54,653 nucleotides of DNA, taken from Betaproteobacteria bacterium. Lineage in GTDB: Bacteria > Pseudomonadota > Gammaproteobacteria > Burkholderiales > SG8-41. Positions 49,621 to 54,653 of the stretch are shown here, piece after piece (position 1 is the first letter of the stretch; each line of letters begins with the position of its first letter). The stretch is from NCBI GenBank assembly GCA_023266235.1, contig JAHFRL010000007.1, forward strand, positions 82,338 to 136,990, written 5' to 3'. Under the pieces are notes generated by a model. The model did no database searches. It was not told the DNA's origin and saw nothing but the letters and a program-made list of their open reading frames with translations. Position numbers and translations under genes: made by a program.

Positions 49621-50394
49621 ATGGAACTCAATCTCAAAGGACGCACCGCGCTCATCACCGGTGGCTCGCGCGGCATCGGCTTCGGCGTCGCGCAGGCGCT
49701 CGCCGCCGAAGGCTGCAATCTGCACCTCGCCTCGCGCAGCGCCGAAAGCCTCGAGGCGGCGCGCAAAAAAATCATCGCCGCCCACAAAGTCAACGTTACC
49801 GTGCACGCGCTCGATCTGTCGAGAGTCGAGAACGTCGTCAAGCTCGCCAAAGCGTGCGGACCGGTCGATATCCTGATCAACAACGCGGGCGCGATTCCGC
49901 AGGGCACCGTCACCGGGCTCGACGACAGGACCTGGCGCGAGGCGTGGGACCTGAAAGTGTTCGGCTTCATCAACCTCACGCGCGAGGTCTACCGCGACAT
50001 GTGCGAAAAGAAGCGCGGCGTGATCGTCAACGTCGTCGGCGTCGCCGGCGAGCGGCCGCTCGCGAATTACATCGCCGGCAGCATGGGCAACGCGGCGCTG
50101 ATGGCGATGTCGCGCGCGCTCGGCGCCGAAAGCGTCGATCACGGCGTGCGCGTGATCGCGATCAATCCGGGCGCAATCGAAACCGACCGCCAGGTGGTGC
50201 GCTGGAAAGCGCGCGCGCAGAAGGAACTCGGCGACGAGAACCGCTGGCGCGAGCTGACGAAGGGTTTTCCGTTCGGACGGCTCGGCACGGTGGACGAAAT
50301 CGCCGACACGATCGCGTTCCTGTGCTCCGACCGCTCGGGTTATACGACCGGCACGGTGATCACGATCGACGGCGGCGCGAGCGTGCGCAGATGA
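49621..50394 (+). CDS. Short-chain dehydrogenase/reductase (classical SDR)
   Basis: 257 residues from ATG 49621. The cofactor motif is TGGSRGIGFGVAQAL, followed by INNAGAIPQG and the catalytic region VNVVGVAGERPLANYIAGSM. Classical SDRs have Ser and Y-x-x-x-K here. The Tyr appears as N-Y-I-A-G, so the Lys four residues on is Ser, an unusual change that may alter or abolish dehydrogenase activity. The end GYTTGTVITIDGGASVRR is typical. It may act with the divergent MmgE/PrpD gene. Confidence 0.87.
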   Translation: MELNLKGRTALITGGSRGIGFGVAQALAAEGCNLHLASRSAESLEAARKKIIAAHKVNVTVHALDLSRVENVVKLAKACGPVDILINNAGAIPQGTVTGLDDRTWREAWDLKVFGFINLTREVYRDMCEKKRGVIVNVVGVAGERPLANYIAGSMGNAALMAMSRALGAESVDHGVRVIAINPGAIETDRQVVRWKARAQKELGDENRWRELTKGFPFGRLGTVDEIADTIAFLCSDRSGYTTGTVITIDGGASVRR

Positions 50395-50408
50395 GCTCGG
50401 GCGGTTAG

Positions 50409-51329
50409 CTAGCGCCTGGTTGCCGCCAGCAGGCGCTGGATGGTGTCGTCAAACAGGCTGAACAGATCCTTTGCCTGCTCGGTGCCGCCCACCGTCGTCG
50501 GCAGCACCACAACGGGTATTTTGAGACGCTCCGCCAGCCAGTTCGCGGCGCGCGGATTATGGTAAGGCGCGGGAACGATCACATCGGCGGGGTTGTGCCG
50601 CAATGTTTCAAGTACTTCCTGCAGATGGCCAACCGTCGGCTCGATCCCCGGCTTGGGTTCGAGCGTGGCGATCTCCCGCATGCCGAGCCAGTGGCACAGG
50701 TAGGTCCATGCCTTGTGATGTTCCACGATCCCGATCCCTCTGAGCGGGGCGGCTTGTTTTTCCCAGCGTTTTATCGCTTCGCTCCAGCGCGCTGAGAACG
50801 CCGTGTGCCGCGCCTCGTAATGGGCGGCGTTCAGCGGGTTGATTTCGGCAAGCCGCTTGGCGAGGGCGTTCGCGATCAACTGGACGTTATGCGGGTCATT
50901 TTGAATGTGGTGGTTGCCAAGCGCGTGCACATCGCCTTGCGCGCGGTCGAGGCTGGTCGGCATATCCAGTTTCTGCACGTAATCTCCGGCTTCGAAATAG
51001 CCGGGTTGGCCGCGCTGAATTTTTGGGTTGCCCGAATTAGCCAATAAGATCGGCAGCCACCCGCCCTCGACTCCCAACCCGGTGCAAATGAGCAGGTCGG
51101 CATTGCGCACCATCGCGATCAGGCTCGGTCGCGCCTCGATATGATGGGGATCCTGCAGCCCGGTTGTCGCGCTCTGCACGGTGTTCATGTCGCCGCCAAG
51201 CTCCCTGGCGAGCGCCGCCCATTCCGGCTCGCAGGCGACGATGCGATGCGCAACCGCGCTCTGCGAAAAAACGAGTGCCAGGATGCAGAAAACAAACGCG
51301 TGCAGTTTGTTGTTCATTTTGTCGTCCAT
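50409..51329 (-). CDS. Metal ABC transporter substrate-binding protein (ZnuA/TroA family)
   Basis: 306 residues from ATG 51329 (ATG 51317 is an alternative giving a shorter n-region). The signal peptide ends SQSAVAHR. Ligand His residues of cluster-A1 receptors are seen in QDPHHIEARPS, LGNHHIQNDPHNV and GIVEHHKAW, with a final Asp-type position likely near PTTVGGTEQAKD. It would bind Zn or Mn in the periplasm. No ATPase or permease gene is adjacent, and the His-rich loop typical of some ZnuA proteins is short. A lone receptor or a metal chaperone are both possible. Confidence 0.85.
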   Translation of the reverse strand: MDDKMNNKLHAFVFCILALVFSQSAVAHRIVACEPEWAALARELGGDMNTVQSATTGLQDPHHIEARPSLIAMVRNADLLICTGLGVEGGWLPILLANSGNPKIQRGQPGYFEAGDYVQKLDMPTSLDRAQGDVHALGNHHIQNDPHNVQLIANALAKRLAEINPLNAAHYEARHTAFSARWSEAIKRWEKQAAPLRGIGIVEHHKAWTYLCHWLGMREIATLEPKPGIEPTVGHLQEVLETLRHNPADVIVPAPYHNPRAANWLAERLKIPVVVLPTTVGGTEQAKDLFSLFDDTIQRLLAATRR

Positions 51330-51522
51330 GTCTTAGCACCGGCTCTCGCCGCTACCGGCCGGCGAAAGTTCTTCATTCACGCGCGCGGTGGTGTGGCCGC
51401 GCGCGCTTGACCGCAAAGATTGGCCACAGAGGGCGCAGAGGACACAGGGCAAGAAGAATTAAATCCGCATCAGCGGCGCGCCTTGGCGCGTCCGCTGCAT
51501 GCGACGGTTGGGCCTGCCACTT

Positions 51523-52707
51523 TCACCGCGTCGGACGGAGGAGGCGTTCGACCCAGTCGAGCTTGTCGCGGAATTGCGCTTCGTCCGGAGTCCGCTTTTG
51601 CATGACTGGATGAGGCAGTTCGAAAAATGAACCGTCGGCCTTCACTGCGCGCTTTGCGCCGGTTTCCAGGTAGCAATATCCCTTCCCGTCGAAGGCTTCG
51701 TCGGGCGTTCGGCCCAGGATTCCGGCGGCGATCTGGTGCGCGACGATGCGGCCATGCGCCTCGGCGAACACGCCCGCTTTCGGCAGCGACAACCCGATCT
51801 CCGGCTTGTAGCGACCGGGCAGCGGAACTATCGTTACATCGCCCACCGCATACACCTCGCGTGCGTCGGGTGGCTGTTTGACCTGCAGGGTCTGCGGATC
51901 GACCGGGATCCAGCCTGATTGATTGGTGAATTGCGAGTCGCGCACCACCTTCGGCGCTTCGTGCGGTGGGATCGCAATGAGCAGATCGTATCGCGCCTCG
52001 CTGCCGTCCTCGAAGACCACGCGCTGTGCAGTCCCGTCCACCCGCGACGCGCTCCTTTGCGGGAAGAACGCGATTGCGCGCTGCGCCAACTCCCCCTTGA
52101 TATACTGACCCATCTCTGGACCCGCCGTGGCCATTGGCGCCCCTTCCGCTGTATAGATCGCCAGGCGCGCCTTGCCTGCAAGTCCACGGCTCTCGAACGC
52201 GTGGTGAAGGAGCAGGGCCGCCTCATACGGCGCGGGCGGACATTTGAATGGCACTCTTGGAATCAGGATCGCGACGTCGCCTCCTGAAAACCGCTCCAGC
52301 ATGACCTTCAAGCGCTGCGCGCCCTCGACCGTATAGAAGGTGTGCGCTGCCTCTGCCAGCCCTGGCACCCTCGCCGGGTTGAGATCTGCGCCGAGCGCAA
52401 TCACCAGAAAGTCCCAGTTCAGCGATCCGCTCTCCAAAGACACGGTGCGATTGGAAAGCCCGATGTTCTGAACTTTCGCCTCGACAAATCGAATTCCCGG
52501 AGCGAGCAACGCCACCCGCAACTGCGAGATCTGATCGTACGTGCGCTCGCCAAGCATGATCCAGGTCTTGCCGGCACCGACGTGGAAGCGCGAGGACTCG
52601 TCGATGACAACAATCTCGTGCTCGGCCGTGAGCAGCCGGCGCAACGAGTTCGCCGCCGAGATGCCACCAAACCCTCCGCCAAGAATCACCGTAGTCGTAG
52701 CACTCAT
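51523..52707 (-). CDS. FAD-dependent NAD(P)/quinone oxidoreductase, sulfide:quinone reductase-like
   Basis: 394 residues from ATG 52707. The FAD motif is VILGGGFGGISAANSL. The active-site region PRVPFKCPPAPYEAALLLHH carries the Cys conserved in sulfide:quinone reductases and flavocytochrome c sulfide dehydrogenases. VYAVGDVTIVPLP is the second FAD motif. The two further redox cysteines of true SQR are not obvious, so sulfide oxidation is a suggestion only. It would work at the membrane face, passing electrons to quinone. Five 12-bp repeats lie just upstream. Confidence 0.82.
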   Translation of the reverse strand: MSATTTVILGGGFGGISAANSLRRLLTAEHEIVVIDESSRFHVGAGKTWIMLGERTYDQISQLRVALLAPGIRFVEAKVQNIGLSNRTVSLESGSLNWDFLVIALGADLNPARVPGLAEAAHTFYTVEGAQRLKVMLERFSGGDVAILIPRVPFKCPPAPYEAALLLHHAFESRGLAGKARLAIYTAEGAPMATAGPEMGQYIKGELAQRAIAFFPQRSASRVDGTAQRVVFEDGSEARYDLLIAIPPHEAPKVVRDSQFTNQSGWIPVDPQTLQVKQPPDAREVYAVGDVTIVPLPGRYKPEIGLSLPKAGVFAEAHGRIVAHQIAAGILGRTPDEAFDGKGYCYLETGAKRAVKADGSFFELPHPVMQKRTPDEAQFRDKLDWVERLLRPTR

Positions 52708-52742
52708 GTTGGTTCCTGGATAGCTGTTCTAGCTCAACGTAA

Positions 52743-52802
52743 ATCAGGTGAAAAGATAGATGACGAATCAGATGACATATCAGGTGCCAATTTAGTTGAC
52801 CG
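52743..52802. repeat. Five 12-bp direct repeats upstream of the SQR-like gene
   Basis: Units start at 52743, 52755, 52767, 52779 and 52791: ATCAGGTGAAAA, GATAGATGACGA, ATCAGATGACAT, ATCAGGTGCCAA, TTTAGTTGACCG. The consensus is ATCAGRTGACAA. They lie 36-95 bases before the gene start, where a regulator would bind. The 12-base period is close to one helical turn. Confidence 0.6.
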
Positions 52803-52898
52803 ATTCCGTAGCATGCGATGCTTGATTTTGCGCCCGCCATCGGCGGGACTCAACCGTGGCGCCTGTTCCTGCTTTTCTCTCTGTGCCCTCTGTGACTA

Positions 52899-53537
52899 TC
52901 AGGTTTTTCTGGCGTAACGCTTCAACACGAGCCGCAGACGGTCGCGGGTCTGCGGCCGGATTTTCATCGTCCACGGCGTATTCACCGCTTTCTCCCACGC
53001 CTTGGATGCGGTGACTTCCGGACCGGTCAGGTGGTAGAGCGCAACGTACTTGTGGCTGCCGCCGCCGGCCTTGAAGCGCCGCGCGCACAAACAGCCCGCT
53101 ACCGCCGCCAGGTTCGGCAGATGCTCTTCGTTGTACCAGGCGTTGAAATCGGCTTCCGCCCCGGGCTTGACGTTCATCGCGAACAGCAGCATGCCGCCGG
53201 CCTGATCGGGGCCCGCCTTTTGTCCCGGCACGATCTGCTCGGCCTCGAACCGGCAGATGCGCTGGCACTTGCCGGTCACGCGCTTCGACCACGGCGACAG
53301 GTGGGCGCCCGCAATCGACGTGTACGGCGGGCTATTCAACACATCGAGGCTTGCGAGGTCGTAGGTCGCGATGGAAATCTTCGGATCGTCCGCGCCGAGC
53401 CAGCGCTGCGCGTTGATGAAGCCCTTGATGCGCAGGCGCTCCGGCACGTGCTCGGTGTCGTACCAGTCGTTGAATTCGTCTTCCGCAGCGGTCGAGTAAT
53501 TGAATCCCGCGACCAGCAGTCCCATCGGCTCAGCCAT
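52899..53537 (-). CDS. Two-domain dimeric alpha/beta-barrel (EthD/DUF4286-like) protein
   Basis: 212 residues from ATG 53537 (GAGAGGAG upstream). Two similar units are visible: about residues 20-95 with FNDWYDTEHVPERLRIKGF, and 120-205 with FNAWYNEEHLPNLAAVAGCL. Each has the W-Y-x-x-E-H-x-P signature of small ferredoxin-like barrels. An internal duplication would let one chain form the usual dimer. It follows a PRISE reductase and a Bug receptor on the same strand, so it may handle the product of that reductase. A single-domain relative is at 31089. Confidence 0.75.
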   Translation of the reverse strand: MAEPMGLLVAGFNYSTAAEDEFNDWYDTEHVPERLRIKGFINAQRWLGADDPKISIATYDLASLDVLNSPPYTSIAGAHLSPWSKRVTGKCQRICRFEAEQIVPGQKAGPDQAGGMLLFAMNVKPGAEADFNAWYNEEHLPNLAAVAGCLCARRFKAGGGSHKYVALYHLTGPEVTASKAWEKAVNTPWTMKIRPQTRDRLRLVLKRYARKT

Positions 53538-53560
53538 CCGCCTCTCTCCTCTCGCCTCTC
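53538..53560. repeat. Short CTCTCGC-type heptamer run
   Basis: CGCCTCT, CTCCTCT, CGCCTCT lie between the barrel-protein start and the Bug stop. On the minus strand the run supplies the GAGAGGAG ribosome-binding site. Same unit as the right half of 18125-18215. Confidence 0.5.
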
Positions 53561-54523
53561 TTAATCCACCTTCACGCCGGCGGCTTTGACGACCGGCGCC
53601 CATTTCGCGATCTCGGCGCGGATTTTCTCGCCGCACTTCTCCGGCGTGCCGCCGACCGGCTCGAAGCCGTTGTCGATCAGCCGCTGCCGCATGTCGGGCG
53701 CGGCGATGATCTTGTTGAACTCGGCGTTGAGCCGCGTGATGATGTCCTTGGGCGTGCCGGCGGGCGCCAGTATCGCGTTCCACGACGTGACTTCGTAGCC
53801 GGGCACGCCGCTCTCCGCGACCGTCGGCAAGTCCGGCAGCGCCAACGCGTGCTTGGCGCTGGTGACCGCGATCGCGCGCAATTTGCCGGCCTTGATCTGC
53901 TGCACCACCGACGCCGGCTCGCCGAAGATCATGCTGATCTCGCCCGACAGCAGCGCGATCGCCGCGGGGCCGCCGCCCTTGTACGGCACGTGCACGATCT
54001 TCGTCTTCGTCATTTCGGTAAACAGCGCTCCCGTGAGATGGTTCATCGCGCCGCTGCCGCTCGACCCGTAGGTCAACTGGTCGGGCTTCGCTTTCGCCAG
54101 CGCAATCACTTCTTTCACGGTCTTTACCGGCAGCGACGGGTGCACCACCAGCACCTGCGGCACCTCCGCCGTCCAGATGATGGGCGCGAAATCGCTCTCC
54201 TTGAACGGCATCTTGCTGTAGATGCTCGGGTTGATCGCGTGCGTTCCGGCATAAGCGAACACGATCGTGTAGCCATCCGGCGGCGATTTCGCCGCCAGCT
54301 CGGCGCCGATGTTGCCGGCGGCACCCCCGCGGTTGTCGATCACGACCTGCTGGCCGAGCGCCTCCGCGAGCTTGGGGCTCACGATGCGCGACAGCACGTC
54401 CGCGCCGCCGCCCGGCGGCCACGGCACGATGAAGCGGATCGTTTTGCCCGGATAACCCTGGGCCCCTGCGCCGGCGGCGCCTGCGGCAAGCATTACAGCC
54501 ATTGCGGCATTGAGCAGTTTCAT
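53561..54523 (-). CDS. Bug/TctC-family receptor, second PRISE-linked copy
   Basis: 320 residues from ATG 54523 (GAGGAG upstream). The signal peptide ends GAAGAGAQG, then YPGKTIRFIVPWPPGGGADV, DNRGGAAGNIGAE, PPDGYTIV and VPYKGGG. It ends VKAAGVKVD. It begins 14 bases after the PRISE-type reductase stop and precedes a two-domain barrel protein. It is not closely similar to the other PRISE-linked receptor at 14527, so the reductase-receptor association probably has functional meaning. Confidence 0.92.
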   Translation of the reverse strand: MKLLNAAMAVMLAAGAAGAGAQGYPGKTIRFIVPWPPGGGADVLSRIVSPKLAEALGQQVVIDNRGGAAGNIGAELAAKSPPDGYTIVFAYAGTHAINPSIYSKMPFKESDFAPIIWTAEVPQVLVVHPSLPVKTVKEVIALAKAKPDQLTYGSSGSGAMNHLTGALFTEMTKTKIVHVPYKGGGPAAIALLSGEISMIFGEPASVVQQIKAGKLRAIAVTSAKHALALPDLPTVAESGVPGYEVTSWNAILAPAGTPKDIITRLNAEFNKIIAAPDMRQRLIDNGFEPVGGTPEKCGEKIRAEIAKWAPVVKAAGVKVD

Positions 54524-54537
54524 GACGGATCTCCTCG

Positions 54538-54653
54538 TTACGGTACGATTTTTTGGGCGCGGTAATGCTCGAACTGCCGGTCGAACATGGCACCGGTATC
54601 GAGCGTCTCGCTGAAACCCAGCGCGCGCGCCTTCGCCACCGACGACATTATGT
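54538..54653 (-). CDS. C-terminal end of a second PRISE-type SDR (partial, right edge)
   Basis: Thirty-seven codons and a stop. The residues IMSSVAKARALGFSETLDTG and then FDRQFEHYRAQKIVP match the end of the reductase at 15567 (IMSDTLKLRQSGFGETLDTG, LFGHYRQARVIP). The start lies beyond the window. It is the first gene of a reductase, Bug, barrel-protein unit read from right to left. Confidence 0.82.
   Translation of the reverse strand, partial: IMSSVAKARALGFSETLDTGAMFDRQFEHYRAQKIVP

Noticed and set aside
51421..51460. CACAGAGGGCGCAGAGGACA-like string as a gene remnant
   Set aside because: It resembles short dispersed CTCTGTG-type sequences also near 48022 and 52879. It is too short to call a defined repeat family from this window.
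52899..54593. A 564-residue minus-strand protein joining the barrel protein to upstream sequence
   Set aside because: The first 350 residues are an out-of-frame reading of the Bug gene. Only the part from ATG 53537 is real.

Overview
The window is high-GC DNA from a betaproteobacterium, most likely of the order Burkholderiales. The main reason is the set of twelve complete periplasmic solute receptors of the Bug/TctC family (tripartite tricarboxylate transporter type), a paralogue expansion typical of that order. No rRNA, tRNA or CRISPR array was seen. The catabolic gene content (MmgE/PrpD, carboxymuconolactone decarboxylase, ACMSD-like amidohydrolase, RidA proteins, Gfo/Idh and SDR dehydrogenases, class III aminotransferases) suggests a free-living organism that uses many organic acids.

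Layout. 1-1370: end of a probable restriction gene converging on a DNA methyltransferase. 1640-3275: a decay zone with two broken toxin-antitoxin pairs and two leftover 3' tails of a quinone-oxidoreductase gene. 3289-10270: Bug receptors with a Gfo/Idh dehydrogenase, an aminotransferase and a ureohydrolase, plus a collapsed amidohydrolase. 10272-11917: a two-gene unit holding a selenoprotein of the UGSC family, with an in-frame UGA read as selenocysteine. 12018-16622: Bug, MmgE/PrpD, Bug, PRISE-type reductase. 16712-18918: an orphan bufferin-type peptide, a DUF4239 membrane protein and a lipoprotein. 19131-29249: five Bug receptors with a molybdenum hydroxylase large subunit, a sirtuin, a MOSC protein and a second aminotransferase. 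29375-36438: methyltransferase, GST-like protein, dehydrogenase, MarC, CDF transporter and a cupin, with several cupin fragments. 36549-42947: a minus-strand cluster with seven RidA domains in three proteins, an ACMSD-like amidohydrolase, a quinone oxidoreductase and a Bug receptor. 43118-54653: Lys/Ala-rich exported protein, carboxymuconolactone decarboxylase, dehydrogenase plus LeuC-like aconitase, cbpA-cbpM, a second MmgE/PrpD, SDR, zinc-binding receptor, SQR-like flavoprotein, and a second PRISE-Bug pair cut by the window edge.

How it fits together. Most Bug genes sit beside one or two metabolic enzymes, and no TctA or TctB membrane subunit is present. Each unit therefore looks like a receptor plus enzyme module that would borrow a transporter encoded elsewhere. 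Short gene stubs (Bug signal peptide, cupin, quinone oxidoreductase, amidohydrolase, ParE) show repeated duplication and deletion. Period-7 tandem repeats recur between genes and may be substrates for this.

The strongest candidates for new biology are the UGSC selenoprotein with its SECIS-like hairpin and Cys-rich partner, and the RidA cluster with two triple-domain proteins. All assignments come from reading the sequence and from family knowledge; no database search was run.
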